From assembly GCA_002914805.1 (NCBI GenBank), contig JXTB01000761.1:52813-116812 (forward strand): a DNA stretch of 64,000 nucleotides. The letters are read 5' to 3'. The notes below the pieces were generated by a model. That model was not told the DNA's origin, searched no databases, and saw nothing but the letters and a program-made list of their open reading frames with translations. Position numbers and translations under genes: made by a program. This document shows, piece by piece, positions 21,714 through 32,900 of this stretch; position 1 is the stretch's first letter, and the number at the start of each line of letters is the position of its first letter. The stretch comes from Parasponia andersonii (Eukaryota; Streptophyta; Magnoliopsida; Rosales; Cannabaceae).

Positions 21714-23402
21714 TTATATGAGTATATAGTATTAATTATTTGTATGCATGAGTGGGTATTGCATTATCTTTTATATGTATTTGTTGATGAATGGATGAGT
21801 TATCATATGATAGATGTATAATTGATATTTGGTCATTAATTATATGGTTCCTTAAGTTTTAAATTTTTTAGAAATTTATTTTGATTAGATCAAAATATAT
21901 AAACCTTAATTTTGGGGTATAGGCTTTGTTGTATTTTTTTTTCTTTTTCCTTGTAATGTACAAAGAAGACGATGTAGATGTTTCCGTTTGAAGCTAACCC
22001 GATACTCCAAAGAACTAACACAATTTTTTTAAAAAAATATAATATATATTATATATAAATTAATATATATGTTACAGTTTGCAAAATATTTTTTTAATAT
22101 ATAATATAATATTTATATTAATAATATATGTGATATATATATGTACTTAACATTTTTTTAAAAAAAAAAATTGGCCCAACTCAGGCTCAGGTCCAAATGA
22201 TTATTTGATAATCAGATGGGATACACTAGTTTTGTAAAACTATTTATAGGAATATTACTTTTTACAAATATAGTTTGTAAAATTACCAAAAGAAGAGAGG
22301 ATACCCAAGAAGACCAACGGATAGCTTTCAGGCCTGCGTGCCTTTAACTCTTTGTAATTTTATTATTTTATTGGGTTATAATTTCCTAAGAAACTCGGCC
22401 AAATATCATTTTATTTTATTTTATTTTATTATTATATTATATGTGATATGTATAATATGACCATACATAATAACATGTCATTCATTATACCCACTCATAG
22501 TCATTTATGAATGTCATGCATATATGTTATATTCAAACTAAAATAGTTTAGTTAGAATATGGCTAATTTAATTAGATTAAATAATTAAATAGGAATAAAA
22601 ATTTGAATAATGTGATTTAAGTTTAATAGTTAAATTTTGATAATATCACATTTATTTAATTTAGATTATTCTTATTAATTAGATTAATAAGATTAGCCAA
22701 ATTATTCCTATAACAATAATTTAGATTTTTAGAAAATCTAGTAATTTATTTAAGACCAATAACATTAGACTAAAAGTTTAACCTAGAAAATTATATTGGA
22801 TATAACAACTAGATTAAATAAAACATTAGATGTTTATTAGTAAAAACACATAATATTTTTAAATAATGAGTAGGAGAGGGTTATATGACAATATATCCCA
22901 CGGTCTCCATTATTAATTAAGCACCGTGAAATTTAATTGGCACCTAGAGATACTTAGATTTCGTTCTCTCTATGGAGGGTGTCTATTTAAATTAATAATA
23001 AGGCTTAATTTCCAATAGATATGATTTTAGAATGTATTTCGAATTGGCCTACCCTACGGCAGCAATTTTGAGTTAAGTTGCTAAAATCTGAAATAATGGG
23101 TCACACTCATGAGGATACAATTAAATTGTTAATAGTATCTTAACCATAAAACGGTAGTTAATAAATAAAAAAAAATATGAGATATTTTGATATTTTATTT
23201 ATTAATTGAGAATGTCTCAATTCAATTAATAATTATGTGACTTATCCTACAACGACACCTAATTAGAAAAAATTGAATTACCGTGGAATTAGTAAATAAG
23301 TTTATATATTTACTTACCTGTATCACGTTTACTATTCTGAATTCTTGTGATATTTATTTTCAAATATGTTGAATGTTATTTTATTATTTAATTTCAGCAA
23401 AC
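21714..23402 (+). other. Long non-coding leader of copia element A
   Basis: About 1.7 kb of AT-rich sequence without a coding match separates the PBS from gag. A good splice-acceptor-like sequence (TTTAATTTCAG, ending 23397) stands five bases before the gag ATG at 23403. The leader may therefore hold an intron or simply be long untranslated RNA. This is inference from the sequence alone. Confidence 0.45.
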
Positions 23403-24238
23403 ATGTCAACCTCGAATCTCATTATCGCTTTACTCGCAAATGAAAAATTAACTAGAGATAATTTTATCAAGTGGAAAAGTAATATGAACATCGTGCTTGT
23501 TAGTGAAGACTATAAGTTTGTGCTTACGGAGGAATGTCCTCCACAACCCGCCACTAATGCTACTCATGCTGCACGAGAAAGCTATGAAAAGTGGACTCCT
23601 GCCAATAATAAAGCTTGCTACTACATGTTAGCAGGCATGACCGACGTACTTAGAACTAAGCATAAAAAGATGGAGATTGCTTATGAGATAATAGAGTCTC
23701 TCCAGGCCATGTTTGGATAACAATCTTATCAATCTCGTCATGACGCCATTAAAAGACTATGAATGCGAAGATGAAGAGAGAAATTCTAGTGAAAGATCAT
23801 ATTTTGAATATAAACAATTACTTTGGAGAGGCTGAAGTTCACGGGGCTATGATCGATGACCGCACCCAAGTGAGTATGATTCTGGAATTACTTTTACCTG
23901 ATTTTCTTTAGTTCAAAAGCAATTATATTATGAACAAGTTGAATTATACGATGACTCAACTGCTCAATAAACTGCAAACTTTTGAATCGATATCGAAAGA
24001 TAAAGGTAAAGATGGCTCAGCAACTGTTGCTGAAGCAAATATTGTAGAAGAAAATCCTTCTACCTCTAACAAAAATAAGAAGAGGAAGAGCAAGGGTGCC
24101 TCTGGACCTAAGCCTAAAAAAAGCAAGAAGGACAATACAAGCACCAAGAAAAATAACTCCAAGGATAAAAAGCATAAGGGTAAATGTTTTCACGATGGAT
24201 ATTAGAAGATAAACTATAACAAGTATCTCTCCTAATTG
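23403..24238 (+). pseudogene. Copia A gag remnant
   Basis: It begins MSTSNLIIALLANEKL, then 'FIKWKSNMNIVLVSEDYKFVL', 'EECPP' and 'AYEIIESLQAMFG', a common plant copia gag (UBN2-like) core. It stops at 23718 and resumes in other frames through 'MNKLNYTMTQLLNKLQTFES' (23930) and a very lysine-rich tail (24075-24180). The zinc knuckle is broken: KGKCFHDGY is followed by a stop at 24203, where the family has a CX2CX4HX4C finger. I take ATG 23403 as the start because the family peptide begins there; an upstream ATG at 23373 is also in frame. Confidence 0.7.
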
Positions 24239-24670
24239 AAAGAGAAGAAGAAAGGTAAATATGATTTACTTGTTTTATTAGCTTGTTTAGTGGAAGAAGA
24301 TTTATTTGATATATCTCCCTGGGTAGTTGATTTAGGAGCCACTAATTATGTTTGTTCTTCTTTTTAGATACTTATTTCTTCAAGGGAGCTTATCAATGGG
24401 AAATTTATAATGAGAGTAGGCAATGGAGCCAAAGTTTCGACAAAAGCAGTGGGAGTTGTCCGTCTTCATTTTAGAAATAAATTTTTGTTATTGAACAATA
24501 TTTACTTTATTCCTGATTTTCGTAGGAATTTGATTTCTATTTCAAGATTATTTGAACAAATTTTTGGTGTTTCTTTTCTTAATAATGAGATTATTATTTC
24601 TAGAAATGGTTTAAATATTTGTTCTGTAAAAATAGAGAATGGACTTTACATGTTAAGGCCGGATGAATAA
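24239..24670 (+). pseudogene. Copia A protease segment
   Basis: 'PWVVDLGATNYVCSSF' (about 24317-24364) is the retropepsin active site, DSGATxHVC in the family, with Ser changed to Leu beside the catalytic Asp. A stop follows at about 24365. The next open frame (24410-24670) gives 'MRVGNGAKVSTKAVGVV' and 'LLLNNIYFIPDFRRNLISISRL', both well-conserved copia blocks between protease and integrase. It would cleave the polyprotein; it is inactive here. Confidence 0.7.
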
Positions 24671-24739
24671 TCACTGCTTAATATCGAAATGTTTAAAGTA
24701 GAATATCCCAAACCTAAAAAGTAAAAAGTTTCTTAAGAC

Positions 24740-25600
24740 GACGATACATATTTTTGGCACCTTAGGTTATGGCATATCAATCTAAATAGGATAAACAGAC
24801 TTGTAAATGATGGTCCTTTAAGAGAGCTAAAAGTTGGCACTCTACCAGTTTGTGAATCTTGTTTGGAAGGAAAAATGACTAAGAGACTTTTCTCAGCAAA
24901 GGGCGAAAGGGCCAAAGAACTACTTGAGCTTGTGCATAGTGATGTATGTAGTCAATTAAATATACAAGCAAGAGGCTGTTACGAATATTTTGTCATATTT
25001 ATTAATGATTATTCACGATGTGCATACGTGTACCTAATGCAAAGAAAATCTGAAACTTTTGAAAAGTTCAAAGAATTCACAGTAGAAACTGAAAAGCAAT
25101 TAGGTAAGTTATTAAAAACTCTTCGATTAGATCGATAAGGTGAATACCTTGATAATGAATTTAAGGATCACTTGCTGGAGATTGGCATCCTATCCCAATT
25201 CATAGTATCTGGAACACTACAACAGAATGGTGTTGTAGAAAGGAGAAACCGAACATTGCTTGATATGGTTAAATTAATGATGAGCGACTTTTCCCTACCA
25301 CTCTCATTCTGAGAATATGCATTACAAACTCTTGTTTACATTTTGAATATAGTACCTTTCAAGTCTATCCAAAAAACACCTTTAGAGTTGTGGAATGGGC
25401 GTAAACCTAGTTTACATCATATTCGTCTATGAGGGTACCCATCACATGTACTGAAAAGAAAGACTGGGAAGCTAAAACTACGTACAGATGTTTGTTTATT
25501 TGTAGATTATCTAAAAGGCACGAGAAGAGGTTTATTTTATAGTCCTCAAGAGAAAAAGGTATTTATATCGACAAATGCCACATTTCTTGAAAATAATTAT
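24740..25600 (+). pseudogene. Copia A integrase segment
   Basis: The zinc domain 'WHLRLWHIN' (the first His of the second pair is Trp-adjacent, family W..RLGH) and 'LPVCESCLEGKMTKRLF' give the HHCC finger. The core has 'LELVHSDVC' (first catalytic Asp), 'YFVIFINDYSRCAYVYLM', 'LRLDR.GEYL' (second Asp region, stop at 25136) and 'QQNGVVERRNRTLLDMVKLMM' (catalytic Glu, 25210-25275). A 'GYPSHVLKRKTGKL' block follows near 25434. Stops occur at about 25136, 25312 and 25432. Confidence 0.75.
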
Positions 25601-26640
25601 ATGACAGACTTTAAATCTCAAAGTAAAGTTGTACTAGAAGAATTACTTACTGATCAGATCAGACCACAACCAACAACAGTTGTTGAACGACAAAATTATG
25701 AGATCATTATTCCAGATCAGAATATCTTGGCAATTCGACATAGTGGGAGGGTTATTAGACCACCTGCTCGCTATAGGGAAGTTGAAGAAGCACATGTTGC
25801 TATTTCCGATAGTAGCCAAGATGACCTATTAACATACAAGCATGCAATGGAATATTCTGATAAAGAAAAATGGCAAGAGGTTACGAACCAAGAAATGGAA
25901 TCCATGTATTCTAATTATGTCTAGGAACTTGTAGATCCACCTAAAGATGTCAGTCCCATAAGATGTAAATAGATCTATAAAAGAAAAAGAGGTACACATA
26001 GAAAAGTTGAAACATTCAAGACAAGGTTAGTGGCAAAGAGTTATACCCAAAAAGAGAGAGTTGATTATGAAGAGACTTTCCCGCCAGTAGCTATGCTTAA
26101 ATCCATACGTATCCTCTTATCTATTGCTGCATGTTTAGACTATGAAATATGACAAATGGACGTCAAGACAACTTTTTTGAATGGCTATCTTGAAGAAAGC
26201 ATCTATATGGTGCAACCAGAAGGTTTTATAGCTAAAGGCCAAGAGCAGAATGTTTGTAAGCTACTTAGGTTCATTTATGGACTTAATCAAGCTTCGAGAT
26301 CATGGAATCTAAGATTTGATGAGACGATTAAATCTTATGGTTTTGATCAAAATGTTGATGAACCTTGTGTATACAAGTACATCAAAGACAAGAAAGTGGT
26401 CTTCCTAGTTCTTTATATAGATGATATTTTGTTTATTAGGAATAATGTGGAAATATTATCTAATGTAAAAAAGTGGCTAGCTGAGCAATTCCAAATGAAA
26501 GATTTGGAAGAAGCAAGTTATGTGCTTGGGATCCAGATTATTCGAGATCGCAAGAACAGACTTTTAGCACTGTCTCAAGCATCTTATATTGATAAGGTGC
26601 TCATTCATTTTTCGATACAAAACTCCAAGAAAGGATAGTT
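25601..26640 (+). pseudogene. Copia A reverse transcriptase segment
   Basis: The linker 'RRSxRVxxPPxRY' is seen as 'RHSGRVIRPPARY' (25740). RT starts with 'YKHAMEYSDKEKWQEVTNQEM' (25838) and continues through 'YEETFPPVAMLKSIRILLSIA' (26065), 'QMDVKTTFLNGYLEE' (26153; catalytic Asp) and 'YGLNQASRSWNLRFD' (26277). The active-site YIDD is at 26414-26425 and is intact. Stops interrupt at 25922, about 25970, about 26150 and 26636. The longest open stretch (26156-26638) covers palm and thumb. Confidence 0.8.
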
Positions 26641-27402
26641 ATCTTCTCGACATGGAATTATCCTTTTCAAAGAGCAATGTCCCAAGACACTTTAAGCGGA
26701 AGAGGATATGAGATGGGTTCCTTATGCATCTACAGTTTGCAGCCTTATGTACGCCATGTTGTGTACTAGGCCTGACTTATGCTATACAGTAAGGATAATC
26801 AGTCATTTTCAATCAAATCCAGGATTAGATCACTAGATAGCAGTAAAGCATATTCTCAAGTATCTTAGGAAAACGAGAAATTATATGCTAGTTTATTCAA
26901 GTCAGGACTTGATTCCTTCTGGTTACACTGATTCTGATTTTCAATCAGACAAAGATACTCAAAAGTTGACATCTGGGTCAGTATTCACTCTTGGTGGTGG
27001 AGCTGTTGTCTAGAGAAGTGTTAAACAATCCAGCACTGCAGATTCTACAATGGAAGCAGAATATATAACAGCTTATGAAGTAGCTAAAGAAGTAGTTTGG
27101 CTTAGAAAGTTCTTTACTGATTTGGAAGTTGTTCCAAATATGGATAAGTCACTGACTTTATACTACGACGTCAATGGAGCGGTAGCGAATTCAAAAGAAC
27201 CAAGAAGTCACAAAAGAGAAAAGCATATAGAGAGAAAGTATCATCTGATTAGAGAGATAGTACATCGAGGAGATGCGGTCGTTATGAAGATAGCATCCGA
27301 AAACAACATTGCTGATCCTTTTACAAAAACACTTCCAGCGAAGACTTTTGAGAGTCACTTGGAAGGTTTAGGATTGAGAGACATATCTCACATGCTTTAG
27401 AG
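26641..27402 (+). pseudogene. Copia A RNase H segment
   Basis: 'WVPYASTVCSLMYAMLCTRPDLCYTV' (26710) and 'HILKYLRKTRNYMLVY' (26850) lead into RNase H: 'SGYTDSDFQSDKDTQKLTSGSVF' (26920-26985; catalytic Asp), 'STMEAEYITAYEVAKEVVWLRKF' (27045-27115; catalytic Glu), 'LYYDVNGAVANSKEP' (usual 'CDNxSAI', so Asp is kept and Asn is changed to Val) and 'HIERKYHLIRE' (27225). It ends 'LRDISHML' with a stop at 27398. The last 116 codons are open. Confidence 0.8.
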
Positions 27403-27414
27403 TAAGTGGGAGAT
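27403..27414 (+). promoter_or_regulatory. Polypurine tract of copia element A
   Basis: AGTAAGTGGGAGA directly precedes the TTGTTAGGG start of the 3' LTR, the usual place and composition for copia plus-strand priming. Confidence 0.7.
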
Positions 27415-27845
27415 TGTTAGGGTTTATGCCCTAAAAACATGTATATTTTGGATATTTGTTGAATTCATAAAATGACATTTTTATATTTGAATTTGTGCAT
27501 AATTGGTATGTCATTAAATATAAAAAAATCCATAGTTTATTTATGTGACCATAAATTTAGCATATAAGTGTTATATACATGAGGATTAAATTTATGGATA
27601 ATAAACTAAATATAGTCCGTAATAATTAATTAAAGTTTGAGATCTTTAATTAAATATTATTATTACGGTCCATTAACATTGAGAATGTAATAGTCTTATC
27701 CGGACTATTGATGTGTTGACATCACAGTGGAGGTATTTTATATAATTTGATTATATAGGACTGGACCAGACATAATTTGAATCTCACATAAATTTCGTTA
27801 ACTATTGAGAGTTCAAATAATATCACTAGATGATCATATGTAGAT
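27415..27845 (+). repeat. Truncated 3' LTR of copia element A
   Basis: It matches the first ~430 bases of the 5' LTR up to '...CATATGTAGATCAA' (5' copy: CATATATAGATCAA, ending near 20726). At about 27846 the match stops dead and antiparallel copia B coding sequence begins. Confidence 0.85.
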
Positions 27846-29117
27846 CAAAGTAGAGTTGGCTAGTATACTGGAAGTGGGATAACAAGTTGGCTAGTTAAAG
27901 TACTTTCCCATAAATGAGCTTCGTTCATTGTATGTCTCCCCCTGAAGTGAATGTTGGCTATAAAAAGGTTTATCTCCAGTAAATCAACATCCACAGAAAT
28001 ATAAAACTTTCAGGTTTGAGGATTGTAACATTTGTAACCTTTCTTAGTTGCTGAATACTATTAGATAAATACATTTGATGGAGCGGGCCGGGGGTCAAGT
28101 TTACTACATTCTGGTTTATAGTCATGAGCGAAAGCCGTACATATTCCAAAAACTTTAAGTGGAAGTGTATTGCAAATTATGGTTTCTGGATAGGATTGGA
28201 GAAAGGTTGCAAGGGGTGTTTTGTAGTTGAGAACACTGGTAGGCTTCTATTGATTAAATGAGCAGCAATAAGAACATCTCTCCAAAAGGTTTAGAAACAT
28301 TGGTAATAAACATTAGGGCACTACTTCAAGTGGATGTCTATTTTTCTTTCAGAGACTCGATTTTGTTGGGGGTTTTGGTACATGAGCTTTAGTGAAAAAT
28401 ACCATTTTGTGTAAGATATTCCTCAAGAATATTGATGAAGTATTTCCTCCCATTTTCAGTACGTAAAACGTGAATGAATTGTTTGAATTAAGTTTGGACC
28501 ATTTTATGAAAACCCTTAAAAACATTTTTTCGGTTTCTGATTTTTCCTTAGGAGGTAGACCCAACTTGCACTAGTATGATCATCAATCAAAGACACATGC
28601 CAAGTTGTCCCAGTAAAGTTTGTAACCCAGACGGCCCCTAAATATCACTAAGAATAATTATAAGCGGAAATGGTTTAGAAGAATGATAAAGTTGAGAAAA
28701 CTAAGTACTTTGCTTATGTTTAGCCAGTAACTCACAAAAATCACAATGAAATTGAACCGGATCTTTATTATGAAACAAATCAGCAAATACTATTTTCAAA
28801 TATGCGAAATTAGGGTGGCCTAGTCTGCAATGCCATGACATTATATTGTTTCCTCGCAAAAATGGAAGTAGAATTACAATCAATTCACAAAACTCGTCCA
28901 TCTTTTAGGTACGGTTCAGCAAAGTAATAGAGTCTATCCCATTCTTTAACAATATTTCCAATCGTCCCCCCGAAGAAAGATCCTGAAACTCACAACAAGA
29001 TGTAGAAAATTTAGCCAAACATTTAAGATCCTTGGTCAACTTGCAACCCAAGTTAAGATTACGCAAAACTCGTGGAAAATATAGACTAAATTTAGTGTGA
29101 GAGAAGAAGAAAGACAC
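27846..29117 (-). pseudogene. Copia B integrase and linker remnant
   Basis: 'MSWHCRLGHPNFAYLKIVFADLF' (28843-28775) and 'FHCDFCELLAKHK' (28750-28710) form the HHCC zinc domain. 'LKEKSET..MFLRVF..KM' (about 28545-28500) and a 'S.N.REYF...L.E....NGI.H' region (about 28470-28390) belong to the core. 'HP.EVVP..L...VSKPFWRDVLIAAHLINR' is near 28345-28245, and 'LPLKVFG..AFAHDYKPECSKLDPR' near 28165-28090. The sequence then runs on, in shifting frames, into a 'VDLL..' type pre-RT block until 27846. The second integrase Asp region is altered. Confidence 0.65.
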
Positions 29118-29119
29118 TG

Positions 29120-30230
29120 AACCAGTTCTTGCAAGATTAGTAAGTCATCCATCTGCAATCCGAAATGTTAGAGGCAACGGAACAGCGATTGTATACATAA
29201 AATATGTTAGAAAAACTTGTCAGATGGTCCGAGGCTCTAGAATCAATAATCCATTATTCACTGCTAGTCTACTATACATTCTTGCATTATAAGCATTCCG
29301 AAAAATGCATTTTAAGCAAATAAAGAACTCGAGATAGTAGGAGATGTGGATTGGGACGGTTGAGATGAGAATATTTTCCGAAGCTGGTCGAATTGTTCCT
29401 CGTTAAAATTCACCGCCATTGTTGCATTGGCTGACTCAGTAGAGGATATATGCATTCCTTTACATTGCTTGTCTTGTTGTTGCTTTAGCTTCCAATTTAG
29501 CAATTTTCCATGAATTTTCCATTAAGTCTCACCAGTATGGCGTGGCTTGTTACACACTAGTCACACATACTTTTTGTCCACGACGAATGGGGTGCTAATC
29601 ATCAGTGTCACCGCGGCTTCAGAGGAAAGCAGAGCTTTAAGATGGAAGGGTTTTTTTCGTTCCCTAACATCACCTTTTTTTCAGGTCTCCTCTTGGCGAA
29701 CTTCTTCAGTAAACGCCTCATCGATGGGTGGCAGCGGCTTAAAGCCAAGTATTCTCAATGAACTATATCCAGGTGCTTGTTAAGACATCCTAAGAATTCA
29801 AACACTCTTCTTTCTCTACTATTTGCTATGTTTCATATCATCTTTAAGACAATTCCATACAACATTATCAAAAATATCTAATTGTTGCCAAATCTTTACC
29901 AGACTATTGATATATGGTGTTACCTCCAAGTCTCCTTGTCATAGATCTCGGAGGGAGGCGCCACTTTGATTGTAGTTTCCATATCTGAATTTTGAGTTCT
30001 TACCGCATCCGATCGAGGGAGATTTATAGCAGTTGTGTGGAAGAGAAAGGTCTGATTAACATCATGCTAGCTCCATTATGCTCAGTATGGCCAGGAAATC
30101 AATAACATGTTTTCTGAGTCCCAGATTGCATGCACAGGCGGAAACATCCTCCTCCCTTTTGGTGTTTTGATGGTGCCAATGAGGTATCCATACTTGCTTA
30201 TGCCTCGGACATATATAGATCATAAAAGAT
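29120..30230 (-). pseudogene. Copia B gag and protease-linker remnant
   Basis: Minus-strand pieces, N- to C-terminal: 'INSLVKIWQQLDIFDN..WNC' (about 29915-29855; family 'Y...L..LW.ELD....'), 'VEKE..F.FL.CLNKHLDI' in shifted frames (about 29815-29770), 'EVRQEETRKKVMLG' (about 29700-29660) and a knuckle-like 'CNKPRHTGET.WKIHGK..NWKLK' (about 29555-29480). The last resembles the C-x2-C-x4-H-x4-C zinc finger but lacks its last Cys. The open frame 29312-29503 is the tail after the finger, ending in a Ser/Gln-rich stretch. Gag would form the particle; this copy is decayed. Confidence 0.6.
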
Positions 30231-30440
30231 TATGATCGTTGGACAAAAGTTTTGCCGTTTAAGGGAGTTATCGAAATTACTACTTCCGAGAGAAGGAATA
30301 GGAGCAGCTTGTGAGAAATCAGAATTATATATATCGCTTCTGTTGCTACACTAGTGCCCAACGTTGTCATAATTTTATGTTATTTTATTTATTTATTTAT
30401 TTATGTTTAGGGCTTACAGATCAATTCTGGTACCATGATA

Positions 30441-30949
30441 ATTTTAGGTTATTATCATTCAGCCAATAATACTCTGTACAATGAGGATGACGGTCATCTC
30501 TTATAGAGATGTGGTTCACAAAGAAAACGCGGGAAGCATTGAAACAGCTAATTATACTATCTTCTAAAATCGATGCAAGTATCTATCCCTAAAAATAGAA
30601 ATAGATATCAGCTGTAAATGGAAATAAATCAAAAAGGCAATAAACATATATTCTCTAAGATAGTTGTACATTGCAACAGTAACAAATTTATACATTGAAA
30701 ACAAATATGCTATGATAATTCAAATGATAAATCAAATTTATACATTGAAAACAAATATACTATGATAATAAAAAATTAAACAAAAAAAAAAAAAGAACGG
30801 ACATACCGAATAAAACTTGATACATCAAAAATCAAAATCTTAAATAATACCAAATATTTTAGTCCCAAAATCTAATTATTAACGAAGTTCGTGCAATTCA
30901 ATGTACCTAACAATATATTCTAAATTAAAATGCATAAAAGCTAATTGAT
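30441..30949. other. Possible 5' LTR of copia B and spacer with short tandem repeat
   Basis: About 30441-30680 may be the LTR of element B in minus orientation; it is unconfirmed. At 30684-30719 and 30732-30767 there are two near-identical copies of 'AAATTTATACATTGAAAACAAATA.' about 48 bases apart. The rest is AT-rich, ending at the TTAAT target duplication of element C. Confidence 0.45.
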
Positions 30950-30954
30950 TTAAT

Positions 30955-31422
30955 TATTGAAAATAAATTTGTTTAAGCCCGTAAGAAGTGTTTTAGGCCC
31001 ATCAACATGAGGCCCAATAAGTTAGAGTTAGCCCAAGTACAAAGCTCACAAAAGAAAAAGTCCAAGTTCAAATTGAAGAAACCTTCCACCTAGAATCTTC
31101 TAGTACTAGCTAGATATTAATTTTTTGCATGTGAATTATTTGATTACTTAGATTATTATTAGAAGTGTGTAGAAGAAAATATGTGTGGCTTAAGGATTTT
31201 TGTAATTGTTTATTTGTGTGGTTCGCATTGTTTTTTATATAGTATAAATACTCCTCCCTATTTGAGTTCTAAGCATAAGTAAGAAGCAAAGCTTCTAAGA
31301 GTGAAGAGAAGAGAGAAAGAAGCATAGTTTCTAGTAAATGAGTAAGTTTGAAGAGTGAAGTTAAGAATTTTCTCTTATTAAAATATTTGAGTGAATAATA
31401 AAGTTTGTTTTACTTTCCAACA
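30955..31422 (+). repeat. 5' LTR of copia element C
   Basis: It starts TATTGAAAATAAATTTG and ends ACTTTCCAACA. It aligns along its length with 35976-36408. It includes the stretch 'AGTATAAATACTCC' near 31240, a good TATA-box candidate (TATAAATA) for the element promoter. A near-exact block 'AGAAGTGTGTAGAAGAAAAT' is shared by both LTRs. Confidence 0.9.
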
Positions 31423-31423
31423 A

Positions 31424-31438
31424 AGTGATATCAGAACG
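31424..31438 (+). promoter_or_regulatory. Primer-binding site of copia element C
   Basis: AGTGATATCAGAACG just after the LTR resembles TGGTATCAGAGC, the initiator-methionine tRNA complement, with two or three changes. Confidence 0.65.
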
Positions 31439-31941
31439 AAGTTGTGAGTTCTCACGAAATTCCAAGTATGCTATCTAGTTGCAGTTTTGATTGATCTTCC
31501 ACATCAGAAAAGAATTCTTGAGATTGAGAGTATTATCTATTTGTTCCAAATATATTACTATTACATATCAAATCGAAGAGCTCGTCGAGACAAAAATATT
31601 GCCGTAAAAACAGCCCAATCAGAGTCTGAATGACTCTGAACGAGTTGTCGGAAGTTTGCTGTCTTAACTGAGTCAACTCACTGAGTTAAGTCGAGTCAGA
31701 GCCATTTAACCAAGCCGTCATAGCTATTGACTAAGCTATTAGAACCGTGACCAAGCCGTCAGAGCAATTGGATCATGCCGTTGACTACGCCGTCGGAGCC
31801 GTTGACCACGGTGTTGACCCGAATATTGACTTTGACCGTTGACTTTGACTAAGTTGATATATAAGTCAATCTTAAGATTTTTTGATGTTCCGGATCAATC
31901 CGTATAGTCAAAATTTCCAAAAACTTACTCTGTTAAGAGTT

Positions 31942-32900
31942 ATGGCTACCAGTAGTTTAGTATCTCTTCAAGTTCCACCACTTTAAGGTAGCAACTTTGA
32001 TAATTGGACGATCAAAATAAAAATCCTCCTTGGAGCACACGATATTTGGGAAGTAGTGGAGAAAGGCTACGAAAAACTAAGAGATGAGGCAATACTATCC
32101 TCAACACAGAAGGATAGTTTAAAAGATTCAAGAAAGAGAGACAAAACAACTCTCTTTCTTATCTACCAGACCTTAGATGACGACGGATTTGAGAAAATCT
32201 CAAGTACAACATCCGCTAGGAAACTATGGAAGAAACTTCAAATTGCATATAAGAGAGAAGAAAATGTTAAAAAGGTTCGTCTTCAAACTTAAGAGGAGAG
32301 TTTGATTTACTATACATGATGGAGACTGAGTCAGTTTCTAACTATTTTTCAAGAGTTTTAGTCATTTCGAATCAAAGAAGTGAAATGGTGAGAAACTTAA
32401 AAATTTTATGATCATGAAAAATATTTTTCAATCGTTAGACCCAAAGTTCGAGAATATTATTATTGTTATCGAAAAAAGTAAAGATTTGGGAGCCATGATG
32501 ATAGAAAAACTCTTGGGTTCTTTACAAGCTCACGAGGAAAAGAAAAAGAAAAAGAAGAAGCCAAATTTTAAGGAGCAGCTTTTCAAGACACAACTTACAG
32601 AGAAAGAAGATAGCCAATGTAGCGAAAGAAGTCAATGTGGTCATAGTAGAGGACAAGCTCGAGAACAAAGATGTGGTACAAGTCAAGATCGTGGACGAGG
32701 TTGGAATTCCAACAACCACAATTATCATATCAGCAATTTTTAAATTGGAGAAAGCTCTATAAGAGGTCATGGTAGAGGTCGAATGAACTCAAGGCCTGAG
32801 AAGTCTCAAGTTGAATGTTTCAATTATCATAAGTTTGGCCATTATGCTAGAGAGTGTAGAGCACCTAATAACAGAATTGAAGAGAAAATCAATTACGTTG
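31942..32900 (+). pseudogene. Copia C gag remnant
   Basis: ATG at 31942 opens MATSSLVSLQVPPL, then a premature TAA at 31984 (codon 15), where the family usually reads through to '.G.NFDNWTIKIKILLGAHDIWEVVEKGY'. Further blocks are 'DKTTLFLIYQTLDDDGFEKIS' (32141), 'ARKLWKKLQIAYK', a frameshifted 'ESVSNYFSRV' (32330) and an 'SLQAHEEKKKKKKK' linker (32520). The zinc finger CFNYHKFGHYARECR (about 32817) has Tyr in place of the second Cys of CX2CX4HX4C. Gag would encapsidate the RNA. Confidence 0.75.

Larger units (their letters stand above)
20287..27845 (+). mobile_element. Ty1/copia element A (degenerate, 3' LTR truncated)
   Basis: The order LTR, PBS, gag, protease, integrase, RT, RNase H is that of copia (integrase before RT). 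The first ~430 bases of the 3' LTR (27415-27845) align with 20293-20725 of the 5' LTR. By eye I count about 24 substitutions in about 395 aligned bases, so the insertion is old. Stops occur every few hundred bases in the coding part. The right part of the 3' LTR is gone, replaced abruptly by element B, so no target duplication can be tested. Confidence 0.85.
27846..30440 (-). mobile_element. Ty1/copia element B fragment (PBS to start of RT)
   Basis: On the minus strand it runs from a PBS-like TGGTACCAGA (RC of about 30427-30437) through gag, protease, integrase and the post-integrase linker, then is cut at 27846 before the RT core. It belongs to a different family from element A, judged by its gag. 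A 5' LTR may lie at about 30441-30680 (RC start TGTTGCAATG, end TTATCA), but no second LTR is present to confirm this. Stops and frameshifts are frequent. Confidence 0.7.

Noticed and set aside
29547..29783. 78-codon plus-strand frame
   Set aside because: It is the opposite strand of copia B gag, which shows the conserved blocks.
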